Positions 1-9,060 of a stretch of 35,377 nt of DNA are shown here, one piece after another. The notes beneath the pieces are model-generated. The model was not told the origin of the DNA. It saw nothing but the letters and a program-made list of their open reading frames with translations, and searched no databases. The position numbers and the translations under genes were made by a program. The first letter of the stretch is position 1. Each line of letters opens with the position of its first letter. The stretch is taken from contig JAKORL010000073.1 of the NCBI GenBank assembly GCA_029777855.1, positions 1-35,377 on the forward strand. Direction: 5' to 3'. Source of the DNA: Pseudomonadota bacterium (GTDB taxonomy: Bacteria; Pseudomonadota; Gammaproteobacteria; JAIEPX01).

Positions 1-1
1 A

Positions 2-106
2 ATTGCACTAGCTCATGGTAAAAAACAGCATGATAAACGACAAACCGAGAAAGAACGTGATTGGAGTCGGGAAAAACAGCAGCTCATGAAAAATAAAAAC
101 CGTTGA
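2..106 (+). CDS. smpB: SmpB, C-terminal tail (partial)
   Basis: Only the last 34 codons lie in the window; the gene begins upstream of base 1. The readable tail starts IALAHGKKQHDKRQTEKERD and ends in a lysine-rich stretch before TGA at 104-106. This matches the conserved C-terminus of SmpB (GKKxHDKRxxxKxRDW). SmpB binds tmRNA and brings it to stalled ribosomes for trans-translation. The basic tail seen here is the part that enters the empty mRNA channel of the ribosome. The identification is by motif and fairly safe despite the short length. The next gene has its own promoter-like sequence, so it is probably a separate unit. Confidence 0.85.
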   Translation: MALAHGKKQHDKRQTEKERDWSREKQQLMKNKNR

Positions 107-125
107 TCCTTCACAAACGAAAATG

Positions 126-134
126 TGTTATAAT
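126..134 (+). promoter_or_regulatory. Extended -10 promoter of the SDR-DoxX gene
   Basis: TGTTATAAT is a perfect extended -10 element (TGn followed by TATAAT at 129-134), 47 bases before the ATG at 182. No convincing -35 box lies 16-18 bases upstream, which is usual for extended -10 promoters. An AAGGA ribosome binding site lies about 8 bases before the start codon. Confidence 0.55.
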
Positions 135-181
135 TAATACTAATTCCGATCATTGTAATAAACTGTACCAAGGATAGCATT

Positions 182-1480
182 ATGAATATACTTGTGACTG
201 GAGCTGGCGGATTCATTGCATCTCAGATTGTATCCTCTCTAATATCAGCAGGACATCAAGTCACTTGTTGTGTGCGAAACACGCAATACGCTCAAAGAAT
301 ATTTCCTAACTCGAACATCATTCGGTGCGATTTTATCAAAGACACATCAACTGATCACTGGATACCTAGACTCAAAAACATAGATATCGTCATTAATTGT
401 GTGGGTGTGCTTTATCATCCGAATAAAAAAGTCATTTGGGCTATACATCATGACACTCCCAGAGCTTTATTTAACGCGTGTGTACAAGTCGGAATAAAAA
501 AAATCATACATATCTCTGCACTAGCAGTTGATAAAACAAACGTAAGCTATGCTAATAGCAAAAAAGCAACGGATGATTATTTACTCACACTGCCCATCAA
601 ATCAGTGATATTACGCCCTTCTTTTGTTTACGGAAGAGGCTCCTACGGTGGAAGTTCTTTATTCAGAGGATTATCTGGATTACCTTGGTTTATTCCTATT
701 CCTGGAAATGGACAACAAGAATTTCAACCTATTCATAGTGAAGACCTATCCAAAGCAGTCGTACGATTAATAGAAATTCCTTTAAGTGAGAGCATCATAT
801 TGAGCGCCGTTGGACCAAAACGAGTATCCTTAAAAGAGGTACTGACCACAACCAGAAGTTGGCTAGGCTTTTCAAAAGCTAGATTATTGTTTATTCCCTT
901 CACTCTCATTCGCCTAGCTTCTCTCATTGGGGATTTAATTCCCTACTCAGCTATGAATTCATCCTCAATAAAAATGTTAGCGCAAAATAATATTGCGACA
1001 GATGAAGATGCTCATGAATTTCATCAGAAAGTAGGTTTTATACCTAGAGATTTTAACACGGGTGTTTTCAGCCAACCCAGTACAGTACAAGATCATTGGC
1101 ATGCCCGATTATTTTTTCTAAAACCTGCTTTACAATTTAGCCTCGCGTTTTTGTGGATATTTACAGCATTGTGTAGTGGTTTATTTTATCCAAAAGAAAA
1201 TTCATATCACTTATTACAACAAGTCGGCGTTCCCGCGCAGTGGCAATCTTTATTTTTATATGGAGCCAGTATCATCGATGGATTATTAGGTTTGTCGATG
1301 ATATTTTGGTATCAACTTCGTAAAGTCTGTATATTACAAATTACATTAATCAGTATTTATACAATCATTATTTCTTTAACATTACCTCAACTCTGGCTAG
1401 AGCCTTTTGCTCCCATTGCAAAAAATATACCTTTAATTGTTGCTACACTGATTTTTCTTGCTATGGAGTCAGATCGATAA
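182..1480 (+). CDS. SDR-family NAD(P)-dependent epimerase fused to a DoxX-like membrane domain
   Basis: The 432-aa protein begins with a Rossmann nucleotide-binding motif (TGAGGFIA, residues 6-13; the last Gly of the usual TGxxGFIG is Ala). The short-chain dehydrogenase active site appears as Ser112 in HISALAVD and YANSK (Tyr123, Lys127). It is thus an extended (atypical) SDR acting on an unknown substrate. From about residue 315 the chain becomes hydrophobic, with about four membrane segments, resembling the DoxX-like domain (PF13781 type) that is often fused to such SDRs. The stop codon overlaps the start of the DUF2269 gene by one base (TAATG), so the two are translationally coupled. The co-occurrence of SDR-DoxX and DUF2269 is a known arrangement; its biochemical role is not established. 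The start is supported by an AAGGA site. Confidence 0.8.
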   Translation: MNILVTGAGGFIASQIVSSLISAGHQVTCCVRNTQYAQRIFPNSNIIRCDFIKDTSTDHWIPRLKNIDIVINCVGVLYHPNKKVIWAIHHDTPRALFNACVQVGIKKIIHISALAVDKTNVSYANSKKATDDYLLTLPIKSVILRPSFVYGRGSYGGSSLFRGLSGLPWFIPIPGNGQQEFQPIHSEDLSKAVVRLIEIPLSESIILSAVGPKRVSLKEVLTTTRSWLGFSKARLLFIPFTLIRLASLIGDLIPYSAMNSSSIKMLAQNNIATDEDAHEFHQKVGFIPRDFNTGVFSQPSTVQDHWHARLFFLKPALQFSLAFLWIFTALCSGLFYPKENSYHLLQQVGVPAQWQSLFLYGASIIDGLLGLSMIFWYQLRKVCILQITLISIYTIIISLTLPQLWLEPFAPIAKNIPLIVATLIFLAMESDR

Positions 1481-1944
1481 TGCTCTATTTATGGTTAAAA
1501 TTTATTCACGTTATTAGCTCAACCATTTTATTTGGCACAGGCATCGGTACTGCGTGCAATCTTTTTCTCGCGCAAAAAACAAAAGAAGTGGCCATCATAT
1601 CAGCCACCACGCGTTACGTCGTTACAGCAGATTGGATTTTTACAGGTTCATCAGGATTCGTACAAGCCTTAACAGGTCTCTGGATGGTATTTATAGCGGG
1701 TTATCCTCTAAGCACACCCTGGATAATGGGCTCAATCATTGGTTATCTTATCGCCGCCTTTTGTTGGTTCCCAGTTGTCTATCTTCAAATCAAAATGAGA
1801 GACCTCGCCCAGAAAGCCCACGACACCCAGAAACCTCTTCCATCTCAATTTCATACCTACTACCGTATCTGGTTCTGGCTCGGTTGGCCCGCTTTTATCA
1901 GCCTTGTCATTGTCTTTTACTTAATGACCAATAAACCCACATAA
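1480..1944 (+). CDS. DUF2269 integral membrane protein
   Basis: The 154-aa hydrophobic protein has four predicted membrane segments (about residues 1-25, 48-72, 80-103 and 128-150). It begins MLYLWLKFIHVISSTILFGT, with a His in the first helix, as is typical for the DUF2269 family. It overlaps the upstream SDR-DoxX gene by one base and belongs to the same operon. The family has no firmly established function. The pairing suggests a membrane redox or transport partner for the SDR-DoxX protein (inference). No clear hairpin terminator follows it. Confidence 0.75.
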   Translation: MLYLWLKFIHVISSTILFGTGIGTACNLFLAQKTKEVAIISATTRYVVTADWIFTGSSGFVQALTGLWMVFIAGYPLSTPWIMGSIIGYLIAAFCWFPVVYLQIKMRDLAQKAHDTQKPLPSQFHTYYRIWFWLGWPAFISLVIVFYLMTNKPT

Positions 1945-2158
1945 GAGTATCAAATCAAATCTAAGATTGAAAATAAAAATACTGGTTCGGATTATTTGCC
2001 TATATGACGCGGGAGAAAAATATTACATCACCACAACTTTTTTAAATGAAGGAGACAGATCAGCTCTCACCTCTTAAAATTTAACTAATCCACTACTGCG
2101 GCTTAACTTGAGTCTTGGTAGTCATGGAAAGTAGGAGCGACCGGCCCCATTGCTACAC
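1945..2158. other. Intergenic region between convergent genes
   Basis: These 214 bases separate the end of the DUF2269 gene from the end of the convergent NB-ARC-TPR gene. I see no ORF of note, no strong inverted repeat with a T-run and no RNA gene. It marks the left edge of the accessory NB-ARC cluster. Confidence 0.5.
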
Positions 2159-5100
2159 TCATAGCCCATAGGCTGACTGAGTAAGCTCTTGACTAATATG
2201 AGTTAATATCGCTGTTAATTTTCTGCTAAATCCATCTACAGTTCTTATTTTATCGATCAGCTGCTGTATGTTTTCGTTTCCACCGGATACCCGGCTCTTC
2301 GACAAACTGCTAAGAGCCAAATCATACTCTTGCAGATAAAAATAACAACGACCTATTTTATAAAATAATTCGGCTCGTTGAGGATGATCCTTAACCTGTG
2401 TCACAATAGTATTCAATATTTTAACAGCTTCTTGGTACTGTTTCAGCTTGAAATGGCAATCCGCTTTCATGATTAATTGCTCTACAGAAAGTGCTTCTTG
2501 GGCCAAGTCAAATGACAATAAGGTTGCTTGATTTTCTTCGTTATCTGCTTCAAGGGTAGGGAATTTTTTACTCAACGATGTCTCAGGTAAATCATATAAA
2601 CAAGCTTTGGCACTTTCTAAATCACCCAGTTCTAGATGACAAGTAGCGACAAGTTCGAGAATTTCCGCTGAACCTATCTGTTGACTTAGTACGTAATTGA
2701 ACAGATGTAATGCAGACTGGAATTGCTCATAGAGAAGACATTCCTTTGCGAAGATCAGTGCGGTATTTGCATTCACAGGTACATTTCTAGACGTATCCAA
2801 GAGACTGATCTTAGACTGCTGGTAAACTTCAACTAAATTATGCCATCGCTGTCTGAGTTGCTGAGCGATGTTATCCCCTGCCCCTTTGATAGCAACTGTG
2901 ATACGGTAGGCCCGCTCAGCAGTATGCAGGGCCTGTGGTAGCTCACCTAATGCTTCATGGCAATCTGTTAGAGAATTATAGGTAATCACACATTCGAAAT
3001 GCATCTCAGTATAAAGTTGAATTTTCATTTTCAATGCTTGCATTAAATAGTTTCTTTTTTGCTGCATATCTCCCAGCTGGCCGTAGGCATCACCCAAATG
3101 AGCCAGTGTTTTTGCAATGTTAGGATGCGTACCTTGATAGACAACAATAAATATCTGATGAACTTCTTTAAGCAATTCTATTCGCTTACCCACATTACCA
3201 ATATCCCCATAATAATTCGCTAGATTGCCTAATGTCATAGCAACATTGCGACAACAACGGCCTTGGTTTTGGGTAAAAATTCTTATTGCTTCTTCCAGAG
3301 ACTCTCTTTTTTTATTGGGTTGTCCGCATTCAAAATAGCCATCAGAAATATCATTTAATACCATTGCAACATGAATATGGTTTTCACCATAATATGTTCT
3401 ATAAAGACGAAGTACCTGTTCTAGTTGTTGGAGATGCTCGAAAGGTTTCCCATTGTGCAAATCAGCCATGGCTTTATTATGTAACATCCCTGCATATTCT
3501 ACGCTCTCTCGACCAAAATGATCTTCCATAATTCTTAAAGCTCGTTCAATATATTCGTTTTGTTTTTTAAAATTTTGCTTGCGTGCAAAAATTTTTGAAC
3601 AATTATTAAGCTGTCCGGCAACCTCTGGATTGTCCTTACCAAATGCTTTTTCAAAGATCGCTAATGATTCAAAAGCATATCGCTCTTGTAAATCAAATTG
3701 CCCTAAGGCTTCATGGGCTTCAGCTAAGTTCCCTAATACATTTGCAACTTGTGGATGCTCTGGGTGATAACAATTCTCGATAATAGTGCGCGCTCGTACT
3801 AAATTAGACAAAGCTTTTTCAAATTGCTCGATATCACTATAGATATTTGCTAATCCAATCAATGCTAATGCAAGGTCAGGATCATTCGGATTAACAAGTC
3901 TCTCAAATACACCCAAAGCGGGTAATAAAATATCCAGTGCTTCTTTATCTCTTCCGCACGCATGCAAGCAATTAGCAAGATTAATTTGCACGGTTGCCAC
4001 TTCAGAATGGGCAGGGCCAAAAATTTTTTTTCTAATCTCAAGTGCGAGATTTAGTAATTCTTCTTCACGTTGCACATCTCCCATCTTGCCCAATACACAA
4101 CCTAAAGCTTGCTGTGAACTGGCTATTCGAACATCTGAGCCAATTTGTTGATGAGCAGTCAATGCCTGTTCAAATAAAATAGCCGCCTGCTTTGACTGCC
4201 CTAATATTCGGTAACAATACCCTGCCGAATAGGCTAAGGGACCAAATACCTCTTGAAACTCATTTGATTGAAATTCAGATTGTCCTTGCAGATGATGCAT
4301 GAGTTGTAGGACATGAGGTAATAATCTTTTACGGTTATTCTCGGTCACCTGTGGTTGATGCTCCTCAATAAAATTATGTTCTACAAATTTAGCAGTGATG
4401 AGTAACAGCTCTTTGGTGGACTGCTGGTCTTGGTTTAGTCGAATAATTTCCTGAACGAGCTGATGCATGCGCACACACTGTTCGTCCTCACTGTTTTCGA
4501 ATAAGCTTGTCTTTCTGAGTAAAGTAATTGCTTCTCTGCGTTGTTTGGGGTCTTCAATCCAATATCGAAAGAGCCCAGTGCTCAATGGCTGTTCTGGCGC
4601 AAGATAAGCAACTACTGGTAATATTTTTAGTGGCAGCACATCAATGAGTTGTTCTATGCACATATTAACAGTCACCCAAATTGTATCAATGTGAGGATCC
4701 GTTGCTAATGGCTTTTTATCGAGTAGCGCTTTTTTATTAGCACGTTTTTCTTTAAATAACCGAATATAGATGTCAATTGATATGTTGGTGTTATTGATGT
4801 AACCCGCTGCTTGAGCTAATCCGAGAGGATAGTGACCTAGCTGTTCAGCGAGAAGTTGCGCAGCTTCAACATTATAGTGCTCTTGATCTATGACTTTGGC
4901 TAAATATTCTAAAGATTCTTCAACGCTAAAAATACCAATTGATAAAGGCTTGAAGTGCTGTGACCATAATTGATCATCACGAGTAGTAATGACTGTAGAA
5001 ACCGGTAGATGTTGACATGGTAAATAATCAACAGCATGTGCATAACTTGATGCGCTGTCGAAAATAATCAAAACGCGTCCCTTCATGCAAAGTTTATTGT

Positions 5101-5539
5101 ACACGTTTTTGATGAGTTGTGTCTTAGACAGAGAATGTGCATCAATATTTAAATCGGCTGCTAATTCTAAAAACTGTATATTCAACTGATCATGAATCGT
5201 ACAATCGGCATTCAGCCAGACAATGACATCAAAAGTTTTCGTAGCAATAATCTGGTGTGCAAACTCAACAGCGATTTGAGTTTTACCAATGCCTCCCGTT
5301 CCAGAAATTTGATTAGCATTTTGCTTAGCCGCACTGATAACCCAATGCTGCTGATTCATCGAAACAGACTGGGTAAGCGTAGCTAATTGTTTTTTTCTGC
5401 CAGTAAAAGCAGAAAATCTTGGCGGCACATGCCACACTGAATTGAAATTTCTTTTTTCGCATGAAATAGAGGCGAGTGAGCGACTAAGAATATCTACTCT
5501 ATCATCTTTTGTATCTTCAATTTTCTGAGACTGGTGCAT
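2159..5539 (-). CDS. NB-ARC STAND ATPase with long TPR array (paralog 1)
   Basis: This 1126-aa protein is a STAND-type switch. A shared leader motif (FTGRKKQ, 45-51) precedes the NB-ARC core: Walker A GTGGIGKT (80-87), VIVWLN (105-110), Walker B VLIIFD (156-161), sensor-like TTRD (185-188), a GLPL-like motif YPLGLAQ (237-243) and the MHD-equivalent MHQLVQ (358-363). From about residue 435 the rest is TPRs, mostly 42-residue kinesin-light-chain-type units (HPxVAxxLxNLAxxxxxLG), followed by a second TPR block near the C-terminus (about 930-1110). Only about 44 residues precede the leader, so there is no N-terminal effector domain. Known NB-ARC-TPR proteins oligomerise when the repeat domain senses a ligand. 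The closest relative in the window is the gene at 11868-15422. An AAGGG ribosome site lies about 6 bases before the ATG. The ligand and the effector are unknown. Confidence 0.85.
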   Translation of the reverse strand: MHQSQKIEDTKDDRVDILSRSLASISCEKRNFNSVWHVPPRFSAFTGRKKQLATLTQSVSMNQQHWVISAAKQNANQISGTGGIGKTQIAVEFAHQIIATKTFDVIVWLNADCTIHDQLNIQFLELAADLNIDAHSLSKTQLIKNVYNKLCMKGRVLIIFDSASSYAHAVDYLPCQHLPVSTVITTRDDQLWSQHFKPLSIGIFSVEESLEYLAKVIDQEHYNVEAAQLLAEQLGHYPLGLAQAAGYINNTNISIDIYIRLFKEKRANKKALLDKKPLATDPHIDTIWVTVNMCIEQLIDVLPLKILPVVAYLAPEQPLSTGLFRYWIEDPKQRREAITLLRKTSLFENSEDEQCVRMHQLVQEIIRLNQDQQSTKELLLITAKFVEHNFIEEHQPQVTENNRKRLLPHVLQLMHHLQGQSEFQSNEFQEVFGPLAYSAGYCYRILGQSKQAAILFEQALTAHQQIGSDVRIASSQQALGCVLGKMGDVQREEELLNLALEIRKKIFGPAHSEVATVQINLANCLHACGRDKEALDILLPALGVFERLVNPNDPDLALALIGLANIYSDIEQFEKALSNLVRARTIIENCYHPEHPQVANVLGNLAEAHEALGQFDLQERYAFESLAIFEKAFGKDNPEVAGQLNNCSKIFARKQNFKKQNEYIERALRIMEDHFGRESVEYAGMLHNKAMADLHNGKPFEHLQQLEQVLRLYRTYYGENHIHVAMVLNDISDGYFECGQPNKKRESLEEAIRIFTQNQGRCCRNVAMTLGNLANYYGDIGNVGKRIELLKEVHQIFIVVYQGTHPNIAKTLAHLGDAYGQLGDMQQKRNYLMQALKMKIQLYTEMHFECVITYNSLTDCHEALGELPQALHTAERAYRITVAIKGAGDNIAQQLRQRWHNLVEVYQQSKISLLDTSRNVPVNANTALIFAKECLLYEQFQSALHLFNYVLSQQIGSAEILELVATCHLELGDLESAKACLYDLPETSLSKKFPTLEADNEENQATLLSFDLAQEALSVEQLIMKADCHFKLKQYQEAVKILNTIVTQVKDHPQRAELFYKIGRCYFYLQEYDLALSSLSKSRVSGGNENIQQLIDKIRTVDGFSRKLTAILTHISQELTQSAYGL

Positions 5540-5568
5540 AGTTGGCCCTTATCTATTACATTCACAAT

Positions 5569-5586
5569 CCTAGATTTGAATCTAGG
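5569..5586. promoter_or_regulatory. 18-base palindrome between the HEPN-like and NB-ARC-TPR genes
   Basis: CCTAGATT TG AATCTAGG has perfect 8-base arms around a 2-base centre, in the 57-base gap between the stop of the 924-aa gene (5597) and the start of the NB-ARC-TPR gene (5539). No T-run follows on the minus strand, so it does not look like an intrinsic terminator. A dimeric repressor operator or an RNA processing hairpin between the two cistrons are the simplest readings. Confidence 0.45.
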
Positions 5587-5596
5587 CGCTAATTTA

Positions 5597-8371
5597 CTAG
5601 TGTGCTCCATTGTTGCTATTCTGTGAAGTCGTTACATTATTGCTATTAGCGTTAATGACGTTTTGCGCCACAGGAGCCTCAGTGGGCAGATAAAAACGTT
5701 GAGGATTTTGTGTTTGCGGATCGGCTAATTTTATACGTTTTTTCAGCTCTTCGAGTGCTGTAGTAATGTTAGCACGTATAGAGGCAAAAATAATTGGATT
5801 CTCACTTGATTGTAATTGAGTTCCATCCAACAGTGCTACAATACGCTGCCAGAGTTGCATTCGATTCCCGTGTGGCGTCAATGACATATCATGAAAATTG
5901 ATCATATCGTGTAAATGTGCAAACGAATTCCCATACATTCGAAGTGAATAAAGTGAGTCGTCAACAAGCTGGCAGAGTGTATTTAATGCGACTTGTCTTG
6001 GATCAAGCAATTTAAAATTCTCAATCAGCCCCATCGCTTCTTGAATATTCTGAGCGTATTGCCGAATCATAACAAAGTGATGTTCTGCACCTAAACAGAG
6101 TACGTGATTGGACCAAAATTGGTTCAAGTCACCACGATAAGTGGCAGTCAGCTGATCTAGCTTTTCCAGATGTGTTAATAAGGCATTTGTAGCACTTTCT
6201 GCCAATTCATAAGGGTTTTTATCTTCATTTGAATTTTCTTGAGGTGTAGACTTTAAACAGTGAAGACGTTTATTTTCCCAAAGTGTATTTACAGATACCA
6301 AACCAATCTCCTCAAGTGCCGTAGTCAAACTGGCAGGCGTTAAGTATTCTGGCAGTCGATCAATAAGATCAGAAACTTTTTTTAAGTAAGTATCTTTTGG
6401 CTCTGTTTGTATTGATTCTAATGCTGTCTGTAGGCGTGGCGTAAATTTAGAGGGCTTACTGGCACGTAGCCGCTTATAACACTCCATGATGTCGCCTCGC
6501 AGTTTCTTACTGAGCTTATAGAAAGATTTTAGCATAGAGATTATTTCGGCTTGTTCAACTTGATTAGCCGGCACTTCACCTTTGAGTATCGATAGTAAGA
6601 TATCTCGCTTTTTTTCAAGTTCTATGGGTTGAGAATCCGCCGTAGCCAATAATTCTTGTTTATCAGCCGGTAAAAGTCGCATACTAGATTTGTTATATAA
6701 TTCCTCAATAGCTGAACCCACTGTACAGTCTGACCTAGCATAAAGTTGAGAAATGCCAACCCTATTATTGACTTCAGAATAGAGGAAAGCATCAACGGAA
6801 TATAGAAGTTTTCGCAAATCCCTCTGTACCTTCAGACAAAAATTGGGATCTTGCTCTAGAATTCGCACTATTTTCAACTCAATGCTTTTTTTATGTGCAA
6901 TGAGATCGCGTAATTTTCTAATATTGCTCCATAAATCAACATTGGTCAGTCGTATGAATTCATCTGACAGATTTTTTCCACACTCACCTAATATACCGAA
7001 GATTCTCAACAAGGCATTTGGCTCAAGTGGCATACCCCACTTAATTGGTTTCAGTGTATTACTTATTTTCAAAGAAAAAACTATGTCCGCACCATAATTA
7101 CCGAATAACGTGAGAGTCGGCAGTGAATGAGATATCAGGACGTGAAGAGGCAGTTCAATATTATTTCCTTTACTTGCCTCAATTTCAAAAAACAATAAAA
7201 AATAAAGGGAGGGCAGAAGTTTTTGATAGTCTTTGCTAAGCTCAATAATGGAATCAAACTGTATTTTTCGCATAATTGGGCGATTGAGTTTTGTTGTATC
7301 CATATAGAATTGTAATAAGCCTATATTACGCAATAGATACCAAGGCATTTTGCTATAAAGAATTAAACGAGTTGCGCTAATTTTTTGAAGGCCAGTGCTG
7401 CTTTGATTTGCCAAAACCCCCTGCGCTTTTCTTACAGTATCAGGCGAGACTGACATAATATCATACTGAATATATTCGGTAATTGCCATGCCCATAAATA
7501 AGCACTGACGAATGAATATTTCAGTGTTTCCATTAATATCGTTAGGTGTTACGTATGCAAGAGCTTCGACTGAGCCTATTACTTTAGATAAAATGGTACT
7601 AATGTTTTGAATCTGTTCCTCCCGAATCAGGCGGTCGACCAAAGCATTTAAACCATCCTGCGCATCAGATAGATTGGTCTCGCCTTTCGAAGAAAAAATC
7701 GAATCCAATGCAGAAGCTACTACACATAATTCTGAGAGATGGGGTGGTGAAAAAAACTTAGTTTGCGGGCAGCAAAGATGACTTCGCGTTTTTTGAAAGA
7801 ACTCAGTTAAAGTCAGTGGTTTTGAAAGCAAAAGTGGAGCATATCGCTCAATGCAGCTAACTAAAGTGGAAAACTCTTTGCTTGATCGGTAAACTGAAAC
7901 ACTTTGTCTAACTTCAGCACAATACAAAGGGAAAGTTTGATGTATTTTATAATCACCAATAACTGGGTGAGTATACAAGATAACGCTTTGGGTTGTTTCG
8001 TTTGGATAAAAATGAGCGATGATAGGATCAAGATTGGTTAGTACAGCTTCCATCCGAAAAAAAACATAACGATGCATTCGCTTAAGAATTTGTTTGCAAC
8101 AAGGTTCTATTACATCAGTGAAATGACTCTTGTCTACAAGTGCCTGGGAAAGCTGCTGCAATAGCCTTTTCATTTCTTTTAATATGGCGTCCTCTTCATC
8201 CGTGACAAAAGACGGTCGAACACCTAGCTCTTCCTCTATAGCCTTCATGCGCTGTCTGTACAATGGATCTAAAAGCTCCCCATTCATGATTCTATCGCGG
8301 ATGAGCTGGGGTGCATTGGCCTCAGACCAACGAAGCTGCGCTTGTTCAAATGAAGAGTCTTTTTGTTCCAT
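5597..8371 (-). CDS. Large protein with embedded HEPN (DUF86/HepT-like) domain
   Basis: This 924-aa, mainly helical protein is not recognised as a whole. Residues about 450-535 read like the core of a HEPN domain of the DUF86/HepT family: LLRIFGILGECGKNLSDEF (the family's R-x-x-x-I-GEA-x-K-x-L signature) followed by W481 S N I R K L RDLIAH (R488-x4-H493), the catalytic Rx4-6H motif of HEPN RNases. The Tyr two residues after the His in HepT (the residue modified by its MntA partner) is Lys495 here. A second similar but non-canonical site, RMYGNSFAH (811-819), lies near the C-terminus. The tail (about 895-924) is low-complexity and Asn-rich. GAGGT lies 9 bases before the ATG. It lies 72 bases after the 192-aa gene and 57 bases before an NB-ARC-TPR gene on the same strand, so one operon is likely. 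A toxic RNase effector controlled by the NB-ARC proteins is my inference. Confidence 0.55.
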   Translation of the reverse strand: MEQKDSSFEQAQLRWSEANAPQLIRDRIMNGELLDPLYRQRMKAIEEELGVRPSFVTDEEDAILKEMKRLLQQLSQALVDKSHFTDVIEPCCKQILKRMHRYVFFRMEAVLTNLDPIIAHFYPNETTQSVILYTHPVIGDYKIHQTFPLYCAEVRQSVSVYRSSKEFSTLVSCIERYAPLLLSKPLTLTEFFQKTRSHLCCPQTKFFSPPHLSELCVVASALDSIFSSKGETNLSDAQDGLNALVDRLIREEQIQNISTILSKVIGSVEALAYVTPNDINGNTEIFIRQCLFMGMAITEYIQYDIMSVSPDTVRKAQGVLANQSSTGLQKISATRLILYSKMPWYLLRNIGLLQFYMDTTKLNRPIMRKIQFDSIIELSKDYQKLLPSLYFLLFFEIEASKGNNIELPLHVLISHSLPTLTLFGNYGADIVFSLKISNTLKPIKWGMPLEPNALLRIFGILGECGKNLSDEFIRLTNVDLWSNIRKLRDLIAHKKSIELKIVRILEQDPNFCLKVQRDLRKLLYSVDAFLYSEVNNRVGISQLYARSDCTVGSAIEELYNKSSMRLLPADKQELLATADSQPIELEKKRDILLSILKGEVPANQVEQAEIISMLKSFYKLSKKLRGDIMECYKRLRASKPSKFTPRLQTALESIQTEPKDTYLKKVSDLIDRLPEYLTPASLTTALEEIGLVSVNTLWENKRLHCLKSTPQENSNEDKNPYELAESATNALLTHLEKLDQLTATYRGDLNQFWSNHVLCLGAEHHFVMIRQYAQNIQEAMGLIENFKLLDPRQVALNTLCQLVDDSLYSLRMYGNSFAHLHDMINFHDMSLTPHGNRMQLWQRIVALLDGTQLQSSENPIIFASIRANITTALEELKKRIKLADPQTQNPQRFYLPTEAPVAQNVINANSNNVTTSQNSNNGAH

Positions 8372-8443
8372 ACTTTGCTTACCTCAAGCGAAGCTTCTCA
8401 TCATCAGTAATACTTTACAATCATCCTACAAACGTGCTCTTCT

Positions 8444-9022
8444 TTATTTTATTACAGCATTGAGGCTTTGAACTTTAACAACAGAGCCTTCCGTAGCTTT
8501 CAGAACCTGGGCATCCTTAGGCGCAGTAAAAGAGAAACTTTGCACTTCCAGTGTGGCTCCTTGAAAATCAAATAACGGCGAAGGATTTCTAGCTTCGGGT
8601 GGAGGCATGGTTACCACCTTTTGCTCCGGAGGAGGCGGCGCGAAAAAAGAGGCTGCGCTGACTACTGCGGCATTCTGAGAAGATCGCACTTGCACATCAG
8701 CAGGAGGTGGCTGAAGAAAAATCTGATACTGATGCTGAACTGTTTGGTGAACGGGCATCGGCGGGTTAATCGCTACCTCAACAACAGAAGTGATTTCTTC
8801 TATTTCATGAGGACTAAACATTTTTATCTGTTCTAAAAAATGAGCATTAGAGGGTTGAAATCTATCTCCGCTTGTGCAATTGAGGATATCGACCAAAAAA
8901 CTTTTTAGCGAATCTGAGAGTTCCAAGCGCCCAAGGGAATCGACAGAAAGTGTTAATTGCGATTGTTTTCGTTTGAGAACCATTTTATTAAGCCACTCGG
9001 GAACTTCAATGTGTTCATTCAT
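8444..9022 (-). CDS. Unrecognised proline-rich small protein of the NB-ARC cluster
   Basis: I do not recognise this 192-aa protein. Residues 1-85 look folded and partly helical (MNEHIEVPEWLNKMVLKRKQ at the start). Residues about 87-150 are a low-complexity linker with PPP runs (QPPPADV, APPPPEQ, MPPPEA). Residues 152-192 form a short, Val-rich, beta-like tail (TLEVQSFSFTA, SVVKVQSL). It has no signal peptide, membrane segment or Cys cluster. A strong GGAGGG ribosome site lies about 8 bases before the ATG, and an extended -10 promoter at 9070-9078 lies upstream. It is the first gene of the probable operon with the 924-aa and NB-ARC-TPR genes. A proline-rich linker suggests an adaptor or scaffold joining two partners (inference). 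Confidence 0.6.
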   Translation of the reverse strand: MNEHIEVPEWLNKMVLKRKQSQLTLSVDSLGRLELSDSLKSFLVDILNCTSGDRFQPSNAHFLEQIKMFSPHEIEEITSVVEVAINPPMPVHQTVQHQYQIFLQPPPADVQVRSSQNAAVVSAASFFAPPPPEQKVVTMPPPEARNPSPLFDFQGATLEVQSFSFTAPKDAQVLKATEGSVVKVQSLNAVIK

Positions 9023-9060
9023 GCTCTAAGCCCTCCAATTTATCACACCGTATCAAACAA

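Noticed and set aside
5597..8371. MntA/HepT toxin-antitoxin pair
   Set aside because: No MntA-type nucleotidyltransferase (GSxxxGxxxxxSDxD) is encoded nearby and the HepT tyrosine is missing.
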